Positions 1-12,100 of a DNA stretch of 64,000 nt are shown here, piece after piece; the first letter of the stretch is position 1; the number at the start of each line of letters is the position of its first letter. The DNA is from Porites lobata (taxonomy: Eukaryota > Cnidaria > Anthozoa > Scleractinia > Poritidae). A program made the translations under genes and the position numbers. The notes beneath the pieces were generated by a model. It saw nothing but the letters and a program-made list of their open reading frames with translations. It had not been told where the DNA came from and did no database searches. Location of the stretch: positions 1,267,501 through 1,331,500 of the forward strand of contig CALNXK010000015.1 of NCBI GenBank assembly GCA_942486035.1. The letters are read 5' to 3'.

Positions 1-1995
1 TAGAGTTTTAGAAGCGTTGGAAGTATGCTGTAACCCGCGTGACAATGAAGTCATCAAATCTCATAGATTCTGGACCATCCCATACCAGGAACCATTCGGC
101 AAATTTCTCACGGAGCTAAAAACGATAGCGGCAGCGTGCAGTTTTCTGGAAAAAAAAGATCGTATATTGAGAGACAAAATAGTTTTTACTGTGATTGGAA
201 AACTTCAAGAGTTACTCCTCAGGGAAGACAATTTAACACTCGACAAAGCAATTAAAATCTGTAGAGCTTTCGAACAGTCAAATAGACAAGTCAAAGAGTT
301 CAGAGAAAGTGCAAGCCTCACAAGTTCTTCTACAAATTTGAACAAAATAACTCAAAACTCTGAAATTAAACTAAAACGCCTAGTGGCAAGAAAGGTCCTT
401 AAATGAACAAAAACTCACACAAAGGGAGAGAAAAGTAAAAGTTCAACTGACAATTTTGTGGATAAAAACATGGGAAACAAAGAGACAAATGTCCTACTTG
501 GGGCAAGACATGTTACAACTGCAAAGGTCTAACCACTTCAAGTCTAAATGCAAAAATATCCATGCACTTAACCAATCCAATAATGATGGGGAAGATTCTG
601 GTGATCAATAGCTCATGGCTTTAAACAATGAAACAGACAGTGTACTGCCACATTTACTTTAAGTGATGTTGATGTCAAATTCTAACTGGACAATGCAGCT
701 GATGTTAACAGCATCTGTCAGAAGCATGTAAGACAACACCGAGTGTCCTCTACAACGGTGCGCCTTAACATGTGGAACAAAACCATCTTGAAACCTCTGG
801 GTGAAACTTTCCTGAAGGTTAAAAATCCTCGCACTAGTTCTGAAGTAGAAATAAAGTTTTATCGTCGTCCCAAATGAGTTCACAAACCTCTTAGTTCTGC
901 ACACTATTCAGGAACTTGGTTTTATAGCCATAAACAAAGAATGTATTATCTCGCAAGTATCAACCCACAACTTGGTGACCCGGGAGAAGCCACCCTTGCA
1001 TTATGAAAGTGTTCCTCCTAAAGTACTGCCTTTTAGGAAAGTTCCTATTGCCATTCAAGACGCAGTAAAGGAAGAACTAGATCGACTTGTAAACAAAGGC
1101 GTACTGATTCCAGTGACCGAACCAACTAAATGGGTCAGTCAAATGGCGGTCGAACATTAGACCCAATGGTAAACTGCGTATTTGTATTGATCCTCAGCCC
1201 CTAAATGCTGCACTCAAGCTTGAACATTACCGATTACCTGTGCTTGATGATGTGATCTCAAAGCTTAGAGATGGGAAGATCTTTAGCAAACTAGATGTGA
1301 AAGAAGCATATTGGCATGTTCGACTTGATGAAGCATCCAGCAAACTCACGACAGTGATTATCCCTTTTGGATGTTACATCACGTGGAAGGGGCTACCTTT
1401 TGGTCTCAAAGTCTCAAGTGAAATTTTCCTGCGCAAATTGATGAAGCGCTACGTGATCTCGATGGTGTCTTCAATATTGTTGATGATGTAGTCGTTTCAG
1501 GGTGTGGTAGCTCAGATGCTGAACCTCAGAGTGACAACCAGCAAAAACTAGCAGAGACATTGAAAAGGTGTGCTGAGAAGAACATTATACTAAACAAGGA
1601 TAAGCAGCAAACTGGTCTGGATGAGATCATATTTCATGGATACAGAACCACGAAAGACGATGTGGAAGTTAATGAAGCTAAGGTACAAGCTATCCGAGAC
1701 ATGCTAGCACCCACTGATGTGGAATGTGTGAATCGCCTCCATGGCATGGCTCAGTACATGGCAAAATTCTTTCCCAACCTTGTAGCAACACTTGAACCAA
1801 TCCGTGTTCTAACCAGAAAGGACAACCCATTTGTATGGCCGAAAGAGTGTGGAGATGCTTTCAGCACACTCAAGAAAAATCTTTCTGAGTCTCCGTGCTT
1901 GGCCTACTTTGACTCCTCGAAAGAGGTAGTGATTCAAGCAGGCAGTAACAAACATAGAATTGGTGCTGTGCTACTCCAAGAAGGCCGTCCTTTTG
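1..1995 (+). mobile_element. Degenerate Ty3/gypsy retrotransposon, gag to RNase H
   Basis: The reading frames, broken by stops and frameshifts, run in the order of a Ty3/gypsy polyprotein. Positions 1-406 look like gag (LEALEVCCNPRDNEV then DKIVFTVIGKLQELL). A damaged zinc knuckle lies near 450-550 (CPTWGKTCYNCKG). A retroviral-type protease with its D-T-G replaced (LDNAADVN) lies near 680-880. Reverse transcriptase pieces cover 972-1500 (FSKLDVKEAYWHVRLD, then FNIVDDVVVSG), and the end of RT plus the start of RNase H cover 1560-2009 (GAVLLQEGRP). The 5' end and LTR are outside the window. The frame stops abruptly where LINE sequence begins. The copy cannot be functional. Confidence 0.85.
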
Positions 1996-3340
1996 GTAAT
2001 ACAAATCTAGCAGTCGGAGATTAGCATTTGGTATTCCGAAAGGTTCGATACTCGATCCTTTCTTGTTTTCCCTTTATATAGAACCTATTCAAGACAGAAT
2101 CGCGTAATTGAATAAAATCTCGCATTCTTGATTTTTAAACGAAGCGAGGTATTTAGCGTGGAATTGCGAGTTGAAAATGAGGCTAAGTGATATTGTTTCG
2201 CATCTACTTCTACGTAACAACTGTCGTCAAATTGTAACACAACAACCGCAAAAAAGGTTTTTCTACAATGTCATTTTAAAATGTTTCTAAACCATCGTCA
2301 TCTTTGAGGAGCCAAAAACGAACAAAAGCGTTTTTCAAGAGAGCCGCAGGTTCTTCCTTGTTTTGAACTGAGGTAAAAATTCTTGGAGAGGCATAAAAAA
2401 CCTCTTTTCTTTGCGACAACTATAAGCAAGAAACTCCTGTGAACACGGTCCAGAAAGGTACAAGGTACAAATAAAGTTGTCAAAGATTCAAACGTGTACG
2501 ACTGACTTTGCTTCCCATTCGCTAACGCAATGACCGTTCTGACAGTTAACTTTGAAATGGCTTTCTGGAGCGCGCGCTCAGGATAAAAACAACAATATTA
2601 TTACTGTTTTCTTTTTTTCTTATTTTTATTCAGTTATGCGGTATCGCACTCATCTCGATATCGGTTTTCGCGTGCAATTTAACGCGGAATTCCCTCGTCA
2701 GGTAATGAATTTTTCTACATAATCTCTGCTCATAACCTAGATTGTATTTTCTAGGCAGATGACTCTCAACTCCACATAACTATTGACCCTCTTGATCAAC
2801 GTCCTGCCCTCAGCACCCTTCAAAAGTGTATTAGTGAAGACCATCAATAAGTTACTGTGTAATCCTAGTAAAACAGAGGTCATTCAGTTTAGTTCTCGTT
2901 TCGTCAACAACCCATTTCTCATCGATTTTTTTATTGCCAACGCTAGAGTAGAACCATCAGACCGAGTTTGTAATCTTGGTGTCAACCTAGATAGAGAGCT
3001 CAAGTCATCATATTAACGAGACATGCAAAAAGGCTATGCTAGTGATTCGATTCATTGGCAGATTGAGGACGTATCTGAGCAAGGATCACCTTAAGATGAC
3101 GCTCAGTGCTTTTGTTACGTCACGCTTAGATTATTGTAACAGTTTATACTGTGGCTTACCCAAGCGAGAAATAGACAAGCTGCAACGTGTTCAGAACTGT
3201 GCCGCACGGTTGCTTTCGGGAGTAAGAAGATCTGACCATATAACTCCTGTCATGAAAGACTTGTACTGGATTCCTATTGGTGCACGCATCGATTTTAAAA
3301 TACTGCTGTTAAAGTGGCCCGAACCTATTTATATGCGTTT
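1996..3340 (+). mobile_element. 5'-truncated CR1/L2-like LINE, RT fragment, inserted in the gypsy copy
   Basis: Translated text near 2030-2095 gives FGIPKGSILDPFLFSLYIEP, an RT motif-4/5 region of a CR1/L2-type LINE. The frame resumes at about 2735 with a damaged F-stop-ADD box (original YADD) and DPLDQRPALSTLQKCI. It continues to 3350 with LSKDHLKMTLSAFVTSRLDY and LQRVQNCAARLLSGVRRSDH, typical of the thumb and C-terminus of these RTs. Several frameshifts are present. The truncated 5' end abutting gypsy RNase H sequence is what target-primed reverse transcription produces. Confidence 0.8.
2096..2725. mobile_element. Unclassified insertion splitting the LINE RT
   Basis: About 630 bp of non-coding sequence separates the LINE text IEPIQD from the continuation AHNLDCIF-stop-ADD, which are adjacent in intact relatives. 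The block is therefore a later insertion. Weak inverted similarity is visible between its ends (gaatcgcgtaattg near 2097; the reverse complement of caatttaacgcggaattc near 2676-2693). No coding potential was seen. The class is unknown; a non-autonomous DNA element is the simplest reading. Confidence 0.5.
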
Positions 3341-3540
3341 TTCAGGATGAATGATTTAACCGATGGAACTTTAAGAAAATGTTATTTATTTTCTTGTAGG
3401 TATAAAAACCTTTGAGATGTCAGTGTATATTCAAAACCTCATTTTTACGAAAAATGTAAATATCTTCGAAATCCCACGACTGATTTTTCCCAAAATTCAG
3501 CAAATAAGCCTCACAGCTCTCTAGTCTTATATCTGCAAAT

Positions 3541-4300
3541 TTGAAGGCAATCGATCTTGACCGTAGAACTCGCTGCACAAAATGCTGGTCAAATTTAACC
3601 TTGAATTGCTACGCTAACACATCTGTGAAAGTTGACGCACAAGTAGAGGAAGAGTGCCGACAGACTATCTCCTATCTGAAAGAGTATTCCTATCTAAAGC
3701 TTTATTGCAAGAAACTGAGAAATCCGAAACTTACGGCGAATACAATAAGCACTTTAAGAAGAACGATGAAATAAAAACCCTTTTATTTGGTAATTTATTC
3801 AGTATAGTAGATGACATTTTAGCGAAGGGAAATGCAATAGTAATTCCATCTCAACTGAGAGCATCCATCGAGAAAAGACTCCATAGTGCACATCTAGGCT
3901 TCGAGCTTGAGGCAGTTTTTTTCTGGCCTGGCATATATGGCCCATGATATTAAACAGTTAGCCCATCCATGTGAAACCTGCCGAGAAATGAAGCCACGAC
4001 TGACACTCAAGAACCATTGAAACAACACAACGAAGGCGATGGACCTTGGCAAAAGAATTTTTTTGCATTTCCTTGAAATTGCAGGAAAGCACTTCTTAGT
4101 TGTGGAGGAATATGACTTTAATTTCATAGAGACTGATCTACTGACAAGCAAAACGAGTACCTGGAACAATAACTCTTCTCAAGAAACATTTTGCGCGGTA
4201 CGGCATACCAAGAGTAATTGTGTCAGATCAAGGTCCTCAATTTACCAGTCAAGAGTTTTAACTCATTCATGACAAGCTGGGGTATTTCCAATAATAGATT
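3541..4300 (+). mobile_element. Ty3/gypsy integrase remnant
   Basis: Positions 3541-3947 carry an H2C2 zinc-binding integrase region (IPSQLRASIEKRLHSAHLG ... FFWPGIYGP, then CETCREMKPR in another frame). From 4039 the catalytic core follows, split over frames (MDLGKRIFLHFLEIAGKHFL, then VIVSDQGPQFTSQEF in the frame spanning 4210-4260). Stops and frameshifts are frequent. This is probably the 3' part of the same element as the gag-RT block, displaced by the LINE insertion. That link is inferred from order and orientation. Confidence 0.75.
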
Positions 4301-4339
4301 ATACATCATCACCCATACACTCTGACATCCATGAAAAGC

Positions 4340-4990
4340 ATTGATCATCCAGCTCGACTCGTTATCTTACCACCGCCCAGTTATTAGTTAACCCTGCAGT
4401 TTCTCACTTTCGATCTCTATAACGATTGCTTTGCACCTCTTTCTTGATCCGGTCTACAATCCTTGGTGTATCTATCCTCTTGCCTTCCGCAGTGTGACCG
4501 GTTGGATCTGGATGCTGTAATTTTAGATCCATTCCCAGCTCCTCTGCAAACTTTTGTGCGTCTTTGACCACAGAGCGGCGTCCAGCCTGGGCAGTTTTCT
4601 CTTAAAACTCTCGAACTAGTCTCAGATCTGTGTTGCCGTAGATATTCACAGCTGCATTTGTACCTTTATCTTTTTTATCTTATACTCTGCTTCTACTGAC
4701 TTAAGCTCTCTCCCCGCTGAACTCCTGTGGAGATAGAGTAACTCAGTGGATCCTTGTGGGTGCTTTGCTCCATTCTCCACCATGATCTTCCGTGTCTCGC
4801 GATCAATTCTTTGTAGCTCAGCTATTGGCAATATTTGCGTCTACATAAAGTACTTTAATGCCGGTAGCGCATACGGGTTGGTCGCTATTGTCTCATTGTA
4901 ATATGATGGGGGGCTCGTCCAAATGACAGAGAGCCTTTTTAAGTACGCTCTCTCGGCATTCTCCAGCTCTAGATTGTCTTCCTATCTGAT
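4340..4990 (-). mobile_element. Non-LTR retrotransposon C-terminal ORF remnant
   Basis: Read on the minus strand, 4831-4646 gives ELQRIDRETRKIMVENGAKH, then SVEAEYKIKKIKVQ. Downstream frames give FAEELGMDLKLQHPDPTG. This matches my memory of the region after the RT domain in a LINE family that is abundant in cnidarians and molluscs. It has frameshifts and stops. It probably lies upstream of, or in an early intron of, the large gene. Confidence 0.55.
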
Positions 4991-5804
4991 GTTCTCTAGC
5001 ACTTCAAGACGTTTATGTTGAAGTCTGGGCACTTGCATGTCTTTAAAATAATTCAGAGAGCTGTACATGGTAATTTCAAACGCAAGTGGTTAAATGTATA
5101 CCTAGTTTCAGACTTTGGAATACATTATTATTGTATGATGGTTAATGCACCAACGTTGGCTCCAGGTATTTATAATAAGATAAGCTGGCGCGCACGTCAT
5201 AAGTACATACCAGCTAGTGAGTAGTGTTTTTTGTTTGCTCCGATTGGCTGGCGCGGATCGAAGTGAATATCATGTGACAGGGAGACTCGAATGAAACTTC
5301 CCTCCCAAAAGAGAAAAAATCCTTAAAAACGAAATTCTAACCCTACTTGTTTAATGTCGGTTTTCGTGGGAGACTGAAGGTATTCAGTTGCTGTACCGAT
5401 AATGTGGCTTCCTGAGCTTCTACTGCGTCATGTCCAGTAAGCGTTAAACTAACATTTCAGAATTTTAATGTTCTTTTTTGAATTTCCGATTGACCAAGCA
5501 TCATGTTCAAAATTCAATTTCTAGCAGTAAGTTGATGCATCCGAAAGATTTCATTAAAACTTAACCGTTTAGTCGTATTCTTTAAATGTCTAATTGCTTT
5601 TTTTGTGTGCTAGGGAATGTCGGTGTTGAATAAGAATTTTTCCCTTACACTATTCTCGGTCGTATGCATAGTATTGCTTTTGGAGTTTAGAAAGCCTTTT
5701 TCGACATTTCGTCCAAAGATAAATATAAGACTATAATTTAAACTAGAGCTCAATTCTCTGTGCTCTAATAATTTTTTTCTGTTCCCTGATCTGCCTTTTT
5801 TTAG
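4991..5804. other. Non-coding stretch before the first recognised exon
   Basis: No convincing coding region or named repeat was seen here. The stretch ends in a good polypyrimidine tract and AG (5785-5804) that precedes the MAM exon. The N-terminal half of the MAM domain is not visible in it. Confidence 0.5.
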
Positions 5805-6140
5805 CTAACTTTATGTCGCTTGGCTTTTACCGTTACCGTAGAGGATATGGCGCCCTTAAAAGCCCTCCGGTGTTGCAAGATCATGGCTATTGCTACTTAA
5901 CTTTTTACTATATACTGGGTCACATTGGCCATGCATCGCTCACAGTTTTTACTGAGGATAACATTGGAAAAAAATTAAGTACATTATGGAACGCAGAAGC
6001 CTCAACGTACAATTGGAAAAAAAGAGTGCTGGAACTTCCAACAACATTGCCCAACTATTCTGTGGTTTTTCGGGGTTTCTTTGAATATTGGGGTCACTAC
6101 GTGGCCATAGACGACATCACGTTCAGGCGTTGCAACCCTT
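5805..6140 (+). CDS. Exon 1 (first visible): C-terminal part of MAM domain
   Basis: The exon follows ctgccttttttttag and ends at CCCTT|gtaagt, phase 1 to phase 1. It encodes the later strands of a MAM domain: [49 protein letters not shown], and ends ITFRRC. A full MAM domain is about 160 residues and starts with conserved cysteines. Only about 110 residues are present, so at least one upstream exon is missing from view. MAM domains act in extracellular adhesion. Confidence 0.8.
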
Positions 6141-9100
6141 GTAAGTTCCTTTGTTTTTTGTTTTTATTTTAATTTTCTTACACGCTATTCTAAACTAAAA
6201 TAAATATAAATGTAAGTGTTTCTAGTTTTCCTTAAATGCATTTTGGCAAAGTTTAGTCTGAACCGGTTGCTAATCGATTACGATATGTGACACTTCAATA
6301 TGTAAGACGTCAAGGTATTTAAGGGAGTGGTCATTAATTATTGTAGGAGGGGGAGGGCTAGTAAATTTGGCAGGAGGGCTAAGATTTTATGGCGTTCGAT
6401 TTGAGGAGGGCCGAAACTATTTTGACCCATACTTAGTGGAGCATCAAAAATTTTTTGACGCCTGTTTCAACAGTGAAACTTGAAAGGAAGTTCAACACAA
6501 CACAACAATCAGGCCAAAGAATTACCTTCACTTGGTTTGCAAAATAACACTAGCTTTAATTAGAAAGATTGAGTATCGTTTAATTTTTCTTTAAAGCAAA
6601 CTCTACCATACACACAATTACCGAAAGCACTATCAGTGGAAGTTTGGATCGCGGAATCGTTTATAATGCTACTCAAACCGAAAGCCACATATTCAGACTA
6701 GAACGTTCAAGAATTACAAACAATGGTCTGAAATCCTTCCTTGACGGGAGGTCTCCAGGAGCAGTTTATTTGAATGCTGCAAATCAAGTGTTTCAAATAT
6801 TTAACAATTACTTTGCTGGGAACAAAAATGGAACTGTCCATTCTAGATTGGCGAATGACGTACTTGTACCCCTTCTTCCAAAGAGTCAATTTCATGCCAA
6901 CACAGTTGAGTTAAACAGAGGCAGATCTCTGTTCTTGGAGGGAATGTCTGGACCATTTTTGAACGTTAAAGTTACAAACAACTACTTTTCTGTGAACGTG
7001 GCAACCGACCAGGACACGATCGAGCACAGCGTTTTCAAGATCTCAAATGTGATAGCACATGTCGAAGGAAATTTCTTTTACAATAACAGCGGGAAGTATG
7101 TATTGGAATACGACCACTCTGCTACAGATGTTACTGGTCTTACTTTCTCAAACAACACCTTGTACAGGAATGTCGGCTTAGGAGTAAATTTTGGCGTGAC
7201 TATTCTTTGCAACGCAGCAGCGAGGATGCATAACAACATCTTAGAGAATCCCAGAAACCGCTATCAGATAATTACATCACTAAAAGGAAGACCGACTGTG
7301 GTGAATGCGACATCCAACTGGTGGGGAGCTGGCATTCTTAAACTCATTGTACCCCTCATTTTGGATAAGAGTAAAGACTATAGGCTGTCGTTGACAGTCA
7401 TATATGAGCCATTTGTTCGAAAGCAGCCTCAAGTCGTAACTTCTGGTAAGTTGTCTTAAGCAGCGCTTTAAAAATCAGTGACAGAATTAATGCTAAAAGC
7501 CATTTCTCATTTGCGGCAAGTTTGCAAACGTCCAATTACATGCACTATAATTGTTGCTGTTACAGGCAGAAATGATTTCCAGAAAAAAAAATGAAGTAGC
7601 ACAAATAAAACAAATCATTTAATTCTTTAATTGTTTTATAGTAAAAGTGCGTTAGCTGCCATAGCCCATTTACAAGCACTCTAAACATATAGTCAAGCAA
7701 AAGACAAATTCAAATGAAACATAAGGCTAAGATATTGATGGTTACTAATCGGGCCCCACTTGGCAGGAGCCAACCTGTTAGTCACTATTGGGTATTTACT
7801 AACATAGCCGAGTACAACGGCAGTAGAACCCGGGAAGGCCGGATCGTAAGTTAGACCGCTTAGCTCGCTGCCACTCTCTCTGCCCTAAATGCAGCTCTTT
7901 AAAAAACGCTTTCCCTTGAATTTCAGCGTCATGCCCGCCTGGGTGGATTAAAGACGATGAGCTGTGCTTCTTGTACAGTGGAGGTTCGTTCAGTTTCCAA
8001 GAAGCGAAAGCGCACTGTGAGGTAAGTGAATCAATTCGTCTAAGTCAACAGTGGATAAACGGGTAAATTTGTCTTTAAGGTTAGCCAACGATACCAAAGT
8101 GCACTTTAAAACTCTCTCTGTTATCTGAAAGTGGCTTCTCAAGAATAATTTGAAGCCTAACACTGGGAAATAGGCGAATGACGTTAAACAGCAAATTCCA
8201 TTCAGACCTTCTTATACATGACACAAGTCAACATAAATTATTTCAAATTTCTTTACAACGACGTCTCCGATGTTTAACTAAACTAGTATTCTGGACATTC
8301 TACTATGAGTACATACATTTTATCTACATTGTAAATTGTGTGAGCCTAAGAGCCATAGATATGTTATAGGTAGGTGGAATATTTCTTGTCCAATTTTTTT
8401 CAATGACTGGGATTGTAACCTATCATAAATTGTTTTTCTTTTTATCAAGGAATTGTTCGACGCTTCTGCTTTCCCAAATAACGACTTCCCTGAGTAATTA
8501 TTTATTTATTTTATTTTATTTTTAACTTGACCTAGGTCAAATGCTCAGTACAGGTCGTACGGCAAACGCAGAATTTGAGTCTTGTACGAATCACACAGCA
8601 ACACAGCAACCTCTCTTGTTCACTAAGGGATTTCATTACCACCTACTAACAGCGGAAGCGATTGAGCGAGAACCGAAGCATTCTCTTTTTGGACGCCACT
8701 TGCCTAAAGTTGACATTTAACGGATTAAGGTGGCGTACTCTCCTGAGGACTCCGCATCCACGACCGCCGTAGTAGAGGTCGCCTAATTAAATATCGGTCA
8801 TTGCAACAACGTCCTATTCGGACTTTCATATTCCACCCTCTTATGACGAACCATCTATCTTGTCCATGATTATATACCATGCTTTTGATGATAAATGAAT
8901 TACTAAATGTCACACAACCTTTACAGAGATCAGGTGGAAGTATTATATCTATGTATACTGATGAGGACGTAAAACTAGTCAAGGAATTGAGGAGGAAAGA
9001 GTCACTAGTAAGACCAACGGTTCTTCCTTCCTTGTGGACTATGAAAAGAAAGATTTTATGGAAGGTAGGAGATACATCTTTCATCCCAAAGCGCAAACAA

Positions 9101-12100
9101 CGGTAGGGGTTTCTACATCCTTTAATGTTTTAGTTTGTCAGGTATTTTCAGCCTTGACCTTAACCTCCGATCTGACAGATAAGACATAGTCCGTTATTCC
9201 TTTTTTGTTACCACCATGTTACCGTCGAACCTAGGAAAATAAAATAAAACACTTCCACAGCTTGAACTGTCAGGGCTCTTGACATGTCATTCCGGCTGTA
9301 GGCAAATTTTCTTGCAGAAAAATGCGGAGTTTCAAGGGAATAACGAAAAAGGCATAGAAAGGTTCCTCTTTATTAGTTTCATTTCATTTCTCACTACCTC
9401 GATCAAAGATTCATTGTTAACCAATCCAATTAGTGGCTTTTAAAATCAACTATACTGATACCTAGGGGAAAAGTAAACAAATACCGTTAGGTAGGAATTG
9501 AGTAGAGCTCTCTTAGCACGCGTAAATTTTCTCTGACACGGAAAACCTGTATCGTGGAAGCACCCATCACCGTTTTCCCTTTTTTCTTTTACATTTGATT
9601 GAATTGTGGCATCCTATAAAGCCCGTACCATCCCATCACGCCCCCATTAGTCACCTTCACTTGAAAAATCCACCTGCGTGTGTACTCCACCTTCAACTAA
9701 CTAACTTCGCCAGCTATTGGTAACCTAAATGCTAAAATGTAGATACGTTCGGGCTTTCTATCCATTGGAGTTCTTAATGCACTTTCTATTGCCCTCCAAA
9801 GTGGCTGTAAACAAACTACAAAGAGATTGAACATATTAAGAACAAGAAAAACAAATGAAAGGTTGACAATAGAAAGTCAGTGATAGTCAAGACAGCATCT
9901 CCGATGTAGGTGAAACCCACGGTCAGCTCTAATCCTAAACATACCTACTTCAAGGGACGACAGTCCATTTCAATATAAAATTAATGCCACTCACGTTAAC
10001 AAACCCATTATAAAGATAATAGCACACGAATGCCTGTCAAACACCAGTGTGGGGGGAGGCGGATTAACCTTGGACGACAAACCTTATCTTAGTAGCGATA
10101 CTCTAGGCACGAGTATCGTAAGGTGTCGTTTCCAGATCTTAGGTGCGATTGGCGCGGATGATTGGCAAAATCGATATGGAGGGTTCGTATGACTGCGAAA
10201 ACTGGGTTCTATAGCTGCGCCATCCTATTGTTCATAAATTGCTCTACCATAGTGAAAGTGCAGTAGTGCACATTTGAATAAAGTTTAAGAATTCAACAAT
10301 CTGTGTAGTTGCAGGAAGTTGGCACGTGAATTTGCACCCTTTTAGTTTTAGTACTACCTGTCTCACTTGTTAGGAAAAACGGATAGCTATTTGCACCATA
10401 GGGGAAAAATTCTCAATGCACTACTTGTGTGAAAGGGGCTTAATGGGCATCATGCAGGAAGCGCACCAGTTACACACATGACAAATGTGGGTTACTTAAG
10501 TGTGATTCATATTAAATGTAAATTATGACATTGCGAGATAGAAAATAAGACATGTTTATTGTAGTTTGATCGTACATACAATTTCCTATCTTAGGATGTA
10601 TCTCAACGAGGAAATGAGGTTTGCTCTATTGTGGACAGCTTTGGAAATATAACAGATTCCGAATGTGATCAACCCCTTCCATTTGTGTGCATTAGGCGTC
10701 CAGGTATGCTAGGCATATGATAACAGAAGGGGTGGGGTCAGGTAGAAACCTTAACCTTTTAGAAACCGACATGTAATACTGGAGATATTTGGAATCACAT
10801 TTACGGCAAACGGCAAACATTAGATTCAAGTTGAAAAATTCTTGAATAGGAATGACCAGATAAAAGCTACCCAAAATAATTCTTATAGATGAAATTGACG
10901 TAGATCTGCTAATAAAAATTGGAAGTTAGTAAGTTTAATTTCATTCGTATTATAAAGAGAACTTTCCATATGTCTCTCTGAATTTTTGCATTTATTCTCT
11001 CTTTGAACTCCAATTGTACTGCCTCAATTGTCGTTAAGAAGGACAGGTGCTAACAGGCTTAGAGGCCCACGTGTTTCTGGTCCTTTGAGCCCTTTTACAA
11101 GAAAGTTAATAATGTCGGACGGTGAGTAACGGTAGATAACGTCAGACGGCTAAGAAACAGAAACGGTTGAAAATTTTCTGGTGTTGGAGAAGCTAAAGAA
11201 GAAAAGAACGCTGGTGAGGCGCAGAGTAACACAAACAATCACATAAATCGATGAAGCAATTCGATGCAAGAAGAGACAGTCGCGTGAACTCTGGGTGGCG
11301 AATTTAGAAAGCCTGAATGAAGAGCTAAAGTCGTTACAACACCACATAGAAGCGTACATAAGTGAAGAAGATTACAGCACCGATTTAACGCGATTTATGG
11401 AGTACCAAAGAAACATAATCGACGGCAAGGGAGATGTAAGGCGTTTCGTGATCAACAAGAAACCGCCGATTGGAAGCAATCTCTTCATGGGGGCGCTTCA
11501 GGATTCGAAACAAATTCTACAAATATAAAGTTACCAAAAATTCCATCGCCGAAATTTACAGGTCAATCGCCGATATAGTGAATCAGTTTTTGGGATCAAT
11601 TCAATGCAGCAGTGGACGATAATCAAACGCATTATGATATACAGAAGCTCGCTTATTTAAAATCATGTCTCATGGGTCAAGCTGCCGAATCAATACAAGG
11701 ATATACGTTAACTGAGGTTAACTATTCGCTGCTCGTGGAATTTCTAAAGAAAAGATTCGGCAAGAACCGTCTTATAATTCAGGACGATGTGGACGCGATA
11801 ATTGATCTACTTAAGTTTGATTCTATAGAAAACAAAGTGGTCCAGAGTTTCCTAGACTCGCTGGAATCCAATTTGAGATCGGTAGTCCCTCTCGGTGTTC
11901 AAACTGAATTTCTCGCACCTCTTCCAATTACATTGCTTATGAGGAAAACGCCGAAAAAATTAATTTAAAAATTCAAGTTCAAGATCAAAGACGACGAGGA
12001 ATTTTCGCTTCAACAATATCTGGAGTTCTTAGATGAATGGGAAGCAGCGAAAGACGTGGAATAGCAACCCATAGAACATAAACCTGTTGGTTCTGATTTA

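Noticed and set aside
8526..8537. Perfect palindrome tgacctaggtca resembling paired nuclear receptor half-sites
   Set aside because: A single 12-bp palindrome in intronic DNA is not enough evidence for a regulatory site.
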